Below are positions 20,690 to 31,305 of a stretch of DNA of 64,000 nucleotides, piece by piece; within the stretch, counting starts at the first letter, position 1; each line of letters opens with the position of its first letter. The stretch is from assembly GCF_030848805.1 (NCBI RefSeq), contig NC_092359.1, forward strand, positions 10,184,623-10,248,622, written 5' to 3'. This DNA comes from Temnothorax longispinosus (lineage: Eukaryota > Arthropoda > Insecta > Hymenoptera > Formicidae). Made by a program: the position numbers and the translations under genes. The notes beneath the pieces are model-generated. The model ran no database searches and was not told the DNA's origin. It worked only from the letters and a program-made list of their open reading frames with translations.

Positions 20690-21045
20690 GAAAAAGGATA
20701 ATAAAATGCGTCAGAAATACGTGCTTTATACACAAACTTTATTTTAAAAAATTTTGACCAAATTTGGTCTTATAATTACATATTTTTTACTACGAAAATA
20801 ATGATATCAAAAGGTACACACCTGTACTGTTTTTTTATTATTTAGATTCACACACAAAAGACATTTGGCGCCAAGTTTATCATATTTATTTAGCGCAAAC
20901 CTTCTGATGTTATTGCTTTTGTAGCAAAAAAATACAAATAGCATTATAAGATCAAATTAGATCAAAATTTTCTCTCTTTGATAAAGGTGTTGTATGGAGC
21001 ACGTATACTTGGCGTGTTTTTTATCTTTCTTGGAAAAAGGTAAGT
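20690..21045. repeat. Foldback repeat before BED exon 4
   Basis: Arms of about 130-145 bp (20690-20816 and 20898-21045) are inverted copies: AAATACGTGCTTTATACAC on the left against GTATGGAGCACGTATACTT on the right. The loop carries CACAAAAGACATTTGGCG. Similar units precede BED exons at 15.6, 47.8, 55.0 and 61.0 kb. Confidence 0.65.
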
Positions 21046-21219
21046 TTGGAGATCTATGTGCGAGATCTGGTAGTTAGGTAAATTCAAACTACATATCCGT
21101 GTAAACATACATCCTAATAAATAAACTATATGTCTCTTTTTACCATTGTGAGAAATTCTATGAACGCTTGCTGAGGCAATCACTGTATCATATTTAATAT
21201 TAAACAATATGTATTACAG

Positions 21220-21438
21220 AACGGTCGTGGAGAATTATTTCGAGAAATTGAAACCTTCGCTGGTAAAGTGCACGACCTGTAAAAAAGAAATTAAGATACC
21301 TCTTCCAAAAAATCGCACAACAAAAATGAGAGCCCACTTATTTAATGTACATGGAATATCTCTCGATGATGACACTCCCACACTACCTGACCACTTGAAA
21401 CAATATTACTCGGAGTTACCGGGACATAAGGCAAAATC
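21220..21438 (+). pseudogene. BED-pair cassette exon 4, truncated
   Basis: TTACAG acceptor present. An in-frame internal deletion removes the residues before NYF, including the BED Trp. Finger 1 keeps CTTC and HLFNVH, but similarity ends after GGCAAAAT, before the second Cys pair, and a TAA follows at once. The donor and finger 2 are gone, replaced by unrelated DNA. This marks the left edge of a 26-kb interruption of the array. Confidence 0.65.
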
Positions 21439-21439
21439 A

Positions 21440-22009
21440 TAATTCTCACTTTCTATGATAATACTATTCGATCAACGATAGATGCAGATACAGATCTCAA
21501 GATTATCAGCTGCAGAATACAAAGATCTAATTCTACTATCAGTAATGCAATTTTCCCTCTAACCCACTGTTGATATTTCTTCTCTTTCTTAAGAAACAAT
21601 CTTATGCCGCAATCCCCGTTTCATGCTAGATGTCGAAGTCGTCAAGCTATTATTCCCCGGAAATATGCACTGTACGTTAATGTTTAATTTTAAAAATCTA
21701 AACTGCTTCGAAAGTATAAAAAATTAAAACATTGCGTTTTAATACTTCATCGCGTTACGCGTCCTTTGCTTATTTTTGTTTCTCTTTCAATGTTTAGACA
21801 TGTTGTACGATATAACAATGGAATCAGTGACACGATAGACGCTCGCATTAGACACGGCACGGCGGCAAAAGGATTTAACTGAAAAAAAGGCCACAGCGTA
21901 GTAGGCCAGGTATTGATTTCGATTTGCCGGAGTGCTCTTTGCATCCGCGCTTTCAGGGTCACTCGAGTACGGCGTAGATGCAGGAAGAGAGCGGACAAGG
22001 GTAAAGGTC
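21440..22009. other. Unassigned sequence after the broken exon 4
   Basis: Short open frames occur on both strands, but none has recognisable content. A TTTCTTAAG/AAACAATC acceptor-like site lies near 21590. I can support no gene. Confidence 0.35.
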
Positions 22010-22176
22010 TTCACACATAAAATCGCGTAAGAACGTAAAACGTAAGCGTAAGAAAATCGACCAATCCCAATCAAGTATTGCGCTGTTCGTAATCCCAGTA
22101 GGGGAAAATACTCGATTAGGATTGATCGATTTTCTTACGCTTACGTTTTATGTCCTTACGGCATTTTATGTGTGAC
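22010..22176. mobile_element. Palindromic MITE
   Basis: Arms of about 65 bp: CACACATAAAATCGCGTAAG at left and its diverged complement ending GGCATTTTATGTGTG at right, both with GTAAGCGTAAGAAAATCGA-type cores. A related element is at 26871-27033. Confidence 0.65.
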
Positions 22177-23206
22177 GGCTTTAACGGTGTGGCGCGGTGC
22201 GGAAGGGCGACCTAACCACCACTGATATTGCGCCGTGCGGCGCAAGATGCGGGATGCGGGATGCGGGACGAAAATGATGGCAGAACATTCCCAATCGGTT
22301 GGCGAGTTCGATCGTGTTCAGTCGTGTTTTGTCTAAAAGAAAAATTTTTTTTGAAACGACTGTTACTGTCTGGATTGTTTAACTTGTATCGGCGCCTCTC
22401 GAGGCCTCCAACCTCCAACTTTTGTAATTTACGCCGCTTGCGGCTTATACGACGAGTGGATCGCCCGGGCCGTATTTAGAGCAGTATTGCTTGACGGCCA
22501 AATTATAAATAGAAGACAACAACACAAGAGGGGCGCAAATCTCGCAAATTTCCGACGAGGAAGAAGTCGAGATCTCTTCGTCGCAGTACCGAAACGTATG
22601 TGAGCTAATTACCATGACTAAATCGGATTTTAAATACACTGATGTGAATTTTTATCAATACAAAATTACCTTTTTTAAAAAAAAAGTAAAAAAAGACGCC
22701 AAGTACACGCGCAATGTATGTTGTAAATCCAAAAATCCTAAATAGTAGTAACTTTATTTCTTCCTAACAAAATAATTAACAAAATTGCGTTACCTAACCT
22801 CAAATAAGCAATATATATTTTTAAAAAAGATGTGTAATTGCGCCAGTTGGAAAGCGAATGTATATATTGCTTTGAAAAATAATTGAATCAAAATTTTAGT
22901 ACACTTTATTAAATTTTGAGGTCTAGCGAAAATAAAAACTCTCCCATTTAACTCTCGTGTAATATTTGATTGATACAAAATTAATTTGCAGTTCACTTTT
23001 CCATGACCTGCAAAATATATTAAGGATTAAGGAAATATATACTGGACGATAGTGCAAAATTATGACCTATTACGCGAACATTATAGGCGTTTTTCTGCCC
23101 GGTGAAGCGTATCTAATTCTTTAGATATCTTGCGCGACATACGCACGCACAGTGGCTTCTTCGTTTTAGATCTATACTTGTAGTTATATCGCTACATATT
23201 GCGACG
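22177..23206. other. GC-shifted interval with a possible exon end
   Basis: A GC-rich stretch (22190-22600) has an open + frame around 22439-22595 that stops just at a donor-like GTATGT (22596). I do not recognise the product. The rest, to 23206, is AT-rich with no supported feature. Confidence 0.25.
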
Positions 23207-23337
23207 TAGGCTGCGTTCGGAAACGTCACCCGGGTACACATGGGTATACTCACCCCTTCTCTTTCTAACTCGCTGAGATAGAAAGAGAAGGGAGTACACT
23301 CGAGTCAACTCGGATAACGTTTCCGAACGCAGCCATA
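23207..23337. mobile_element. MITE with GGCTGCGTTCGGAAACG ends
   Basis: Inverted ends GGCTGCGTTCGGAAACG and CGTTTCCGAACGCAGCC. The interior TCACCCCTTCTCTTTCTA pairs with TAGAAAGAGAAGGGAGT across the centre. A lone end lies at 24785, and other elements with CTGCGTTCG-type ends are at 41827 and 42036. Confidence 0.7.
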
Positions 23338-24798
23338 GTAGAATACAATAAAGTATGCATATTCCGAGAAAAAAAATATAAACATGCACGCGAGGTATAC
23401 TTGTCTACCTGTAACTTCTGTATAAAATATGTATACCGTGAATAATTAAAATAACACAACTCGCAAAGGAATCGAGATCGATCCAGGAATCTGTGATTAT
23501 AAAGGACTATGACTGTAGGGTATAAACATATATATCGTTAAAAAAATAAAGGATGTTTTAATTACTTTATAGAAACTTTTCAGAAATATTTTTACAGATT
23601 GACCCGAAACTTGGAGAAATGGTTTTCGGTTAATCGCTCGGTCAACTTTCATTGGTTGATTGTGAGCATTTTATGTAATGTTGGTATCATACATAATACT
23701 CTGATTAAAAAAACAGACACAGTAACAACTGCCGCAACCAGCAACGTAGAACTACGTCTACTGTCACTAGCTTATGTTGAAGTATTCAGTGAAGGACAGT
23801 TGACGTAGGGTTACATCAACTGTCCTTCGCTGAATACTTTAAAGTTTAACATAAACTAGTGACAGTAGACGTAGTTCTATGTTGTTGGTTGCGGCACAGT
23901 TATTGCTGTGCCCGTTTTTTTTTATCAAAGTATTATGTATGATACCAACATTACATAAATGCTCACAATCAACCAATGAAAGTCGACCGAGCGATTAAGA
24001 GGGTAGTACAGTCTGGCGGAGGACTGTACTACTTCAATTTCAGGATTTATTTGTGACAAAGTGGTAGGCCAATCAGGTTCATGGTGTATACGATATTGAA
24101 GTACATGTTTAGGTGCATTTACAGCATTTTTTATATGGAAAAATATTAAGAAATGTAGGAGTTATGAGTCATCTCCTCGCGCGCGCGCTCGACTACGGTG
24201 CTCCTAGTAGCTCCTGTACGGCGTGCCTGAAATGAAAAACGCAAAAAGAGTATTAAATTTAAATGTATTCCCCACAGAGTGACGTTCAAAAATTGTAAAA
24301 ATGTTAAAAATTGTGAAAGTTATAGCACTTAACAAAAAGAAGTTCATTGGCACAAAATAACTTTCTGATATAAAGTGCTATAACTTTCACCATGAACCTG
24401 ATTGGCCTACCACTTTGTCACAAATAAATCCTGAAATTGAAGTAGTACAGTCCTCCGCCAGACTGTACTACCTCCTTAACCGAAAACCGTTTCTCCAAGT
24501 TTCGGGTCAATCTGTAAAAATATTTCTAAGAAGTTTCTATAATGTACAATAATTGAAAATTGAAACCTGCTTTATTCTTTTAACGGTACATATGTTTATA
24601 CCCCAGTCATTTATTTTAATCACAGATTTCCGGATCGATCTCGATTCCTTTGCGAGTTGTGCTATTTTAATTATTCACAGTATACATATTTTATACAGAA
24701 GTTACAGGTAGACAAGTATACCTCGCGTGCATGTTTATATTTTTTTCTCGGGATATGCATACTTTATTGTATCCTACTAGGTATGGCTGCGTTCGGAA
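23322..24798. repeat. Nested inverted repeat of about 1.5 kb
   Basis: Outer arms (23322-23632 and 24476-24798) are inverted copies. Between them lie a palindrome at 23636-23990, whose arms contain GTAGAACTACGTCTACTGTC, and a second at 24005-24475 built on GTAGTACAGTCTGGCGGAGG. The sequence folds as nested hairpins. Parts recur at 13.68-13.73 and 25.55-25.68 kb. It has no coding capacity. Confidence 0.7.
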
Positions 24799-24799
24799 A

Positions 24800-25423
24800 C
24801 GGATTTTACAAATGACTATGTGCGCTCCAAATAATTGTACGCAATATCTCCTTCACTATTGAAATAAGTTTTGTCACTCACCGACCGATGCGCAGCAGCG
24901 GAATTATCAGCCACGTAGCTACGTCGATTCTGTAACATATAAGATTCAAAATGAAGTTAAAAAGTTAAATGAAGTTAAAAGTGATTAATTTTTCAAAAAA
25001 TAATTCTTATAAACAGTGAATTTTTTATTCATCTTTCAATTAAATACTTTTGAAATAATGATATACTTTCCGAAAGAGATCTTCACAAGAATAAAATTTT
25101 ATAAAATTTTAAATTATTTCTTTATCTCTAATTATTATTTTTTAATGAATAAAATCGAACTATCCAAATAAACACAAAGAAATAATTAATTTTACACAAG
25201 AGTAAAAAATATTTACCGTACGGTTGGTCCGCTGGCGCCTGATGCCTATCCAAGGTCTCCTCCTCCTCTCAAGCCATCCAGATAATCTGCTGCGTATGAT
25301 TCTCTCGATGCGACCCTCTCCAAGTCGTTATTTTCTGAAACATTTGAATAAATGATTAAATTAAATAAGAGAAATACTTTCATATATGATATAATATAAA
25401 AAAGTCAATCACAAGTCAATTAC
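24800..25423. other. AT-rich interval with weak exon-like segments
   Basis: On the minus strand, 25217-25335 lies between TTTCAG and GTAAAT, and 24893-24935 between TTACAG and GTGAGT. Only one frame of the first is partly open. I cannot identify a gene. Confidence 0.25.
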
Positions 25424-25525
25424 AGATCAACGTTCTATAACCCTACGCATCGTCACGCGGGTACAACCTGAGGAGACGACTGATGTGCGTGACGATGCGT
25501 AGGTTTGTAGAAAACGTTGATCTGT
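25424..25525. repeat. Short palindrome
   Basis: AGATCAACGTTCTATAACCC and its diverged complement (GGTTTGTAGAAAACGTTGAT) flank CGCATCGTCACGC and GCGTGACGATGCG. MITE-like. Confidence 0.55.
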
Positions 25526-25544
25526 AACATATACAATTTTATCC

Positions 25545-25685
25545 AAACCATTGGGTGATTGTAAGCATTTATGTAATGTTGGTATCATACATAATACTCT
25601 GATAAAAAAAACGGGCACAGCAATAACTGTGCCGCAACGTACCAACAACGTAGAACTACGTCTACTGTCACTAGCTCATGTTAAA
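25545..25685 (+). repeat. Single arm of the 23.6-23.99 kb palindrome family
   Basis: Matches one arm at 23640-23790 (GTAATGTTGGTATCATACAT, then GTAGAACTACGTCTACTGTC). It ends about 20 bp before the CIMIP2-like exon acceptor. Confidence 0.6.
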
Positions 25686-25707
25686 GTAATGGCGTGTTTA
25701 CTTTTAG

Positions 25708-25877
25708 GTACACGGGTCACTGTCCCACCCTTAATTTCGCGTTGGAAAGAGATTCGGAGCCAAATTCCGGTATGGAGGCGGAAGAGTATCCAACTTCTCA
25801 GGATAAAGAGATTAAAAAAGATTGTAATAACGAAGCTACGTTTTGCAAGGCAGCTCCGTACACTCAAGGATATACCG
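25708..25877 (+). CDS. CIMIP2/FAM166-like exon, N-terminal part
   Basis: 170 nt between CTTTTAG and GTAAGA. It encodes YTGHCPTLNF at its start and PYTQGYTG at its end, the repeated (P)GYTGHxP signature of the CIMIP2 (FAM166/UPF0605) family. Known members are microtubule inner proteins inside the doublets of cilia and sperm flagella. The incoming codon needs two bases from an upstream exon, expected to supply the Met and PG; I could not find it. The exon joins to 28867 in frame, giving GYTG-FIPG across the junction. Confidence 0.75.
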
Positions 25878-26417
25878 GTAAGAGTTCACTCACCGGCGGA
25901 TGCGTCGTCGCCGCACATTTCACAGCTTCCTGTGCTCGTTCCTTTCGCGTTGCTCTTTTCCGCTCCTCTTCGCTGCTCCCGGCTGTTTCACTCGTCCGCC
26001 CGCGAAACGGAAACTTTCGAAATCCGCCATACCCATAACCTATGCAACGACGCGACGCGACGCGACGCGAACTTGCGTTGTGCAGATACCGGGAGAAAGC
26101 CGCGGCTCCCGGGCAACTCAAGCGGTGGGGATGGAATGGGGGTAGAATGAGCGGGAGGCGCCTGGCGCACTCGCTGTGACACCGTGTTCGGTATATGCCT
26201 GGATTGCCTGGGCACTGGCAGCAGCCTCGACCGGCGATCCTCCACTACCCCCGCTCCGTCCCCCCTACTCATGTTACCGAGAAGCCGCGGCCCGAACCGC
26301 CCGCGAGCGGCGACTGCGGCCAGGCGAGCCCAAAAAAACGTAAACCTCGGCGAGCAAGCGGCCAAGCGGCAATGCGACGTCTCGCGAGCGACGTTTGTTT
26401 TTTTAATTTCTCTTTCT

Positions 26418-26600
26418 AGGCTGCATTCCGATATTCACCGTCAGAAACTTTCAGTACTGAAAATCTACAGTATACGTGACATAAAATATAAATTTGCAGT
26501 ACTGACAGTGAATATCGGAATGCAGCTTAAATTCATTGCCAGCGCTGACAATCTATACTATCAATAGTATACGTTACGTGTACTATAGATTTCCAGCGCT
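26418..26600. mobile_element. Two adjacent small inverted-repeat elements
   Basis: GGCTGCATTCCGATATTCAC and GTGAATATCGGAATGCAGC frame 26418-26528. Directly after, GCCAGCGCTGACAATCTATA and TATAGATTTCCAGCGC frame 26537-26600. Both MITE-like, intronic. Confidence 0.6.
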
Positions 26601-26689
26601 AAAAAAGTCCATATAGGTAAATGGAAAGCGAAACGTATATGATTCGCGGTTAATATCAGCGTGTCGGTATGCCGCTCTCGCGCGATTGT

Positions 26690-26841
26690 AAGGACCTAAG
26701 CAGAATGGCTGTCTTGGCAGTGTTTTATGCCTTAAGTCTTTGTCTTATGTAACGCACAATACTGTACAGCATTGTGCGTTACATAAGACAAAGACTTAAG
26801 GCATAAAACACTGCCAAGACAGCCATTCTGCGTAGGCCCTA
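26690..26841. mobile_element. Near-perfect palindrome of about 150 bp
   Basis: The two halves (CAGAATGGCTGTCTTGGCAG and its complement) match almost base for base around a centre near 26765. Intronic MITE able to form one long hairpin. Confidence 0.7.
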
Positions 26842-26870
26842 ACGCGAAATTCATACGCCAAGTATTTTAA

Positions 26871-27033
26871 AGGCCATTGCACGTAACAAAGTTTGTCATA
26901 ATCGTAAGGCCGTAAGAAAATAGACCAATCACAGTCGATTATTCTCCTTGAGCTCGAAGAATAATCGAGTGTGATTGGTTTATTTTCTTATGGCCTTACG
27001 ATTATGACTAAAACTTTGTTACGTGCAATAGCC
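26871..27033. mobile_element. Palindromic MITE
   Basis: AGGCCATTGCACGTAACAAA pairs with TTTGTTACGTGCAATAGCCT. The core GTAAGAAAATAGACCAATCA resembles the element at 22010. Confidence 0.65.
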
Positions 27034-27539
27034 TTAACATGGTGCAAAAATGAATTAATCCGTTTTGAATACATTAAAGCGTTATTTCGACTCAGACTGC
27101 ATACGCGATGATCGCGCGGCACTTTGCACGACGCGCTCAACGACGGATTACGTTCGCGCACGTATCATTTACAGAGATATAATCACGATCGCACGCAACA
27201 CGACACTCCCAAAATCACGGATCATTTTCCGTTTAATTGACGCTCGCTTCACTACGTAACGACGGGAGAAGAAGATTCGCGAGACGCGCGCCAAAATTCA
27301 CGACACTGCCGCGGCGACGCCACACTTGTTAACACAAAGGGCACGCACTCAATCGCGTTTTTCGGGCCGATTACCGTCTTCCGTTACAGCAATCTTACTA
27401 CGATACATTATTGTAATGAACGCACGAATAGATACTTAGATATACGAGTCGGAATCGAGACAGGTATCCGCAGGGTACCGTGCGCGAAAACATGACGGCT
27501 GCCTACTTGCCGAAGCGGATCGATCATTTCGATCGATAG

Positions 27540-27667
27540 AGGCTGCGGTCCACTTGACGCTACAAAAATGTTTCCAAGTATTCTTCTTCTCTTTTCTTTC
27601 AATGAAAAAAGAAGGAGAAGAAGAACGCTCCAAAGCATTTGTGTAGCGTCAAAATGGCCCGCAGCCG
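27540..27667. mobile_element. Inverted-repeat element
   Basis: GGCTGCGGTCCACTTGACGC at left and GCGTCAAAATGGCCCGCAGC at right are inverted copies around a CTTCTTCT/AGAAGAAG centre. Confidence 0.55.
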
Positions 27668-28866
27668 GAATCTCGCGAAATACGAAATACGCGTCTCGAG
27701 AGGTCACGATGCGACGAAGGTCGATCTTACGACTCGCAGTTAACCGAATTAACCGAAATCATGCTAATCGCGGCCGTACTTCCTTGTTAAAACGTGTCAC
27801 GACGTTGCATCACTCGCAGCAGTCGCATCCTCCGGCCTGCGTCCTGCGACTACAACCACCCGCGACGCCGCGACCACAACCTCCCGCTACGCTTCCCTAC
27901 TTGAAAATTTTGAAAGTGGCGTCAGCAACTTTACGATATCACGCGGTACGATGTGAGTCAATTAGAGACTAAGTAATTGAGGTAAACCACTTAAAAATGT
28001 ACGATCAAAAGTCAGTATTGGGATGCATATAAATTTTGCATTATTATTCTTAATAAATGCGTATATTGTTAATAAATGATCGACGCGCCAGATCCTTTTG
28101 CACCTCAGTTGATCCGATGACGCGTGTATTACCTTGTACTCTGTACTCCCAATCACCTGAAAGTAGGCAATTACATTTAATTCGGCGGAAATTCAAAGCG
28201 CGACGCGAGATCTATCTGTCTATGTAAGAGAGAGACATAATTACAGATAGAGTTATTGCAACGGAACAATAACATAAATTGCGTGAAATATTCGCAATCT
28301 ATTGAATTATTATTAAAAAAATGGATTTAATTTCATTTTCTTGATTTATTAAAATTAAAAATTATCTATGTTTCGAATAATTTTTATTTTGCTATGAGTT
28401 TCGCGCTCCTATGATCAACAAAGTTGCAATTATCTGATGAGACGCGATATAAAATTAATCCAACATAAGCAGCATAAAAAAGTTATGTAATACACGGGCG
28501 AGACACGTACATTTTGATATTTCAATTAAAAGTTTAATTAAAATTTTAATTAAAATTTTTTATGTCAACTTGTAGGATTATCTTAAGAAATATTTGTAAG
28601 AAATGTATTTTTTCTCGTCTCTTGATATTAATACGAAGATTATACTATTATAATAATATAAAGATACTAAACTATTATAATTAATTAAAAAATACTACAT
28701 ATAATATTATATACATATAAAGATATGTATAATATAATATATAACATACATATTATATTATAATATATACATATAAAGATTACATTAGTATAGGATTTGA
28801 TGCTTTTTATACAATGCATTCATCCGCAAAGAGATTTATATTTGACGTTGTCTTGATTTATCACAG

Positions 28867-29094
28867 GATTTATTCCTGGCCGCAACGACAGGCATACCTA
28901 CGGCATGACTTTCATGAAAGCCGTGGAAGTCGGTGGCAAAGAGTGGCACAAAACGCAAGCGAATCTGTGGGAACAGGACGCGATAAGGGCTCTGTCAGAG
29001 CGGACAGATCCGACACATCTTCTATCTGGAGCGAGGGCAGATAATGTGGACTTTGAGACCGATGACGGTGATGGCAAAGACAGAAAAACCTACG
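28867..29094 (+). CDS. CIMIP2/FAM166-like exon, middle part
   Basis: 228 nt between TCACAG and GTACTT, open throughout. It starts FIPGRNDRHTYGMTFMKA, completing the GYTGxIPG...TYG motif split with the previous exon, and is then Asp/Glu-rich. Phase fits both neighbours (two bases in, one out). Lumenal microtubule binding is inferred from the family. Confidence 0.8.
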
Positions 29095-29452
29095 GTACTT
29101 GCATATTACGTTGCTTGTTAATTTCTGTCATTTCTAATTTAATCTAACAATGCATATTGCGTTATTCCAAATACAATTAATTAATATCGTTTACTTCTAA
29201 AATAATAATGAAAATAAAAGACCAAGTTGAATAGATATATATATTATATTAGAGATTAACAAAGATTTATCCAAAACTTAAAATACATAATTTATTATTC
29301 TGTTAAAATACATAAAATGCATACTTTTAATAATAGATTTTCGTAACAAAAGTGTTCTGATTATAATAATTGATTAAAAGATTCAAGTTCTATTGAGGTT
29401 CGAAGCGGAGCATCAAGTTCCAAGAACTATTGTGTAATTATTTTCGTTGCAG
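29095..29452 (+). other. Intron of the CIMIP2-like gene
   Basis: 358 bp, GTACTT...TTGCAG, AT-rich, no other feature. Confidence 0.7.
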
Positions 29453-29625
29453 ATTATAATGTCGACTCAGAAAAACCGCCGATCCCCGGTTATACAGGCC
29501 ACATTCCAGGAGCGAGACTTGAAGTTGATCATTCCAAGGGGTACGGTGAATCCGCCCGGATAGGATTTCGAGGTGTCCAAAAGGAACGTGATGAGAGGCA
29601 CGCCAAGGAGGATATGGGCTATTAA
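29453..29625 (+). CDS. CIMIP2/FAM166-like last exon
   Basis: 173 nt from TTGCAG to a TAA stop. It encodes a second family repeat, PPIPGYTGHIPGARLE, followed by a charged tail ending EDMGY. The visible protein is about 190 residues, near the short end of the family. There is no AATAAA right after the stop; one lies near 30417, beyond the palindrome. The gene converges on MCMBP. Confidence 0.82.
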
Positions 29626-29704
29626 ACGGCTATTGAACTTTCGTGTTATTTCATAAAAATGTATTTAGAGATATAATGGTATATAATTTTTACATTATTA
29701 TTAT

Positions 29705-30389
29705 TAAGGGGTTAGTCTACTCTAGATCGGGCAGAAACAGGCGAATTTTCAGGAATTAATTTCAGACAAAATATCGGTGATACATGAATGATTTTTTTTT
29801 CATTATCTTTATTAGGGTTTCAAGAACATGTACAAATTTTTTGGTGTAAAAAGATTTCAAAATGGCGATGAGGCACTCCTTCGCGCGCAATTATGCTTTT
29901 CAAACGGTGTACATGGTTTCTGAAATGTGGGTGGTCTGAAAAAAAAAATATAGTCATTAAGTATTGTCTTCGGAATGACGGAGCTTTTTTCTCTCCTCGT
30001 TTTTGGCGTCAAGAAAAAAATTCCTGAATTTTTCAAAAATGCAGTGAAAAATTCAAGAATTTTTTTCTTGACGCCAAAAACGAGGAGAGAAAAAAAGCTC
30101 CGTCATTCCGAAGACAATACAATATAGTTAATGACCATATTTATTTTTTTTAGACTAACCCATATTTCAGAAACCATGTACACCGTCTGAAAAGCATAAT
30201 TGCGCGCGAAGGAGTGCCTCATCGCCATTTTGAAATTTTTTTACACCAAAAAATTTGTACATGTTCTTGAAACCCTAATAAAGATAATGAAAAAAAAAAT
30301 CATTAATGTATCACCGATATTTTGTCTGAAATTAATTCCTGAAAATTCGCTTGTTTCTGCCCGATCTATAGAGTAGACTAACCCCTTAA
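29705..30389. mobile_element. 685-bp palindrome with TTAA flanks
   Basis: Arms of about 330 bp around a loop of about a dozen bases near 30041. It is bounded by TTAA-GGGGTTAG on the left and CTAACCCC-TTAA on the right. TTAA duplication is typical of piggyBac-type elements, so it is probably a foldback non-autonomous member. No coding capacity. It lies between the ends of two converging genes. Confidence 0.75.
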
Positions 30390-30481
30390 TGAAATAATTA
30401 CAAAAATACGTAGAAAATAAATATTAGTATCGCATGATTTGATGTACACTCGGTATTATAATTCTTTCCTGGGTTCAACAA

Positions 30482-30675
30482 TTACCTTCCGCGCTGTGGC
30501 AGCCTACTCATTCTTTCCATTTCCAATTGCACGGTTTTCTTCCAGCATTCTATATCTAGCGTCGTTTGTCCATAAGATAAAGACATTAATCTAGCGAAAA
30601 CCTTAATGCGTGTAGGTTGTCTGCATCTATATTCTTGTTTGCACTGCGCATCTTCACAAAATCGTCTTGGATAGT
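30482..30675 (-). CDS. MCMBP: MCMBP exon 7 (last), with a one-base deletion
   Basis: Acceptor ATTCAG then TIQDDFVKMRS. The last open part after a frame change is ARLMSLSYGQTTLD and a basic C-terminus ending at TAA 30482-30484. Both parts match the conserved C-terminal domain of MCM-binding protein. The frame breaks at the run of four A on the + strand at 30597-30600, where one more base would restore an ungapped match to the family. A homopolymer sequencing error is the simplest explanation; a true lesion would remove the last 45-50 residues. Confidence 0.75.
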
Positions 30676-30803
30676 CTGAATATATAACAAAATAATATAA
30701 GATAATTAAATATATATATATATATATATAAAAACAAAGCCATTAAAGTAAATTGAATGAACATAGATATTAACGTCGAAAGAATCAAGCAAGTATGACA
30801 TAC

Positions 30804-30974
30804 TTTTGTGATTTCTTCATTAAAAACGAATTCTGCGTCCTTCAAGGCTTCTATGTACTGACGCATATTCGCCAATCGATTCTCATCTTTCAAATACTGA
30901 TGTGCAGCTTCAACTACCTGACTATATAAATTTTCCGAATCCGCATCGACATTTAAAATAATTTGAATGAAACA
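30804..30974 (-). CDS. MCMBP: MCMBP exon 6
   Basis: 171 nt between TTATAG and GTATGT, phase 0 at both ends. It encodes NVDADSENLYSQ and then RQYIEALKDAEFVFNEEITK, matching the part of MCMBP before the C-terminal repeat. MCMBP binds MCM subunits and helps assemble, store or unload the replicative helicase in the nucleus. Confidence 0.82.
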
Positions 30975-31048
30975 CTATAAATGAACATTTCATTAGTTAA
31001 TTTTCATAGGAAAGAATAATATAATTTATGCTATAAATAAATACTTAC

Positions 31049-31181
31049 AGGAACGAACGACTTCACATCAGAAAAGACTAGAATTGGAATGTTTGTTTCG
31101 TATTCCATTGTGTAATACTTAAAGTCGTACGTCAGTTTTTGAAACGTAAGTAGATCAGAAAGGGCTTTATAATTTTCTAAA
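31049..31181 (-). CDS. MCMBP: MCMBP exon 5, 3' part
   Basis: Encodes ENYKALSDLLTFQKLTYDF to SDVKSFVP, ending at GTAAGT, all conserved MCMBP sequence. It is separated from the 5' part by the insertion at 31178-31305. The upstream edge depends on the acceptor used: TTTTCAAG gives a start at 31181, TTTAG a start at 31176. Either can keep the frame with a matching donor. Confidence 0.75.
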
Positions 31182-31305
31182 CTTGAAAAGGACCCAAAGT
31201 AAGGGTCGAAACGTCGTTTATAAATAAATTACTGCCAGTCAGGCTGACTTACATCCCGACTATATATTTTTTCTACACTGGTGAATTAATAATTACTATT
31301 GAAAT
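31178..31305. mobile_element. 128-bp insertion splitting MCMBP exon 5 (intron-like)
   Basis: Flanked by an 11-bp direct repeat (TTATAATTTTC at 31167-31177 and 31306-31316). Removing the insert and one repeat restores continuous coding (TGTGKENYKALS). Read on the minus strand, the insert holds GTAATT near its start and TTTTCAAG near its end. Splicing 31296 to 31182 (115 nt, GT-AG) is in frame. A GC-AG alternative (31321 to 31177, 145 nt) is also in frame. No protein is encoded. Confidence 0.75.

Larger units (their letters stand above)
25878..28866 (+). other. 2989-bp intron of the CIMIP2-like gene
   Basis: GTAAGA...TCACAG. It contains a GC-rich part (25.9-26.4 kb, with GCGAC repeats near 26050), four inverted-repeat elements (listed separately) and AT-rich sequence from 27.97 kb on. 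Open frames in the GC-rich part overlap on both strands and show no recognisable content. Confidence 0.55.

Noticed and set aside
25864..26567. Several Arg/Pro/Ser-rich frames in the GC-rich intron part
   Set aside because: Overlapping frames on both strands in GC-rich DNA inside an intron; no conserved motif.
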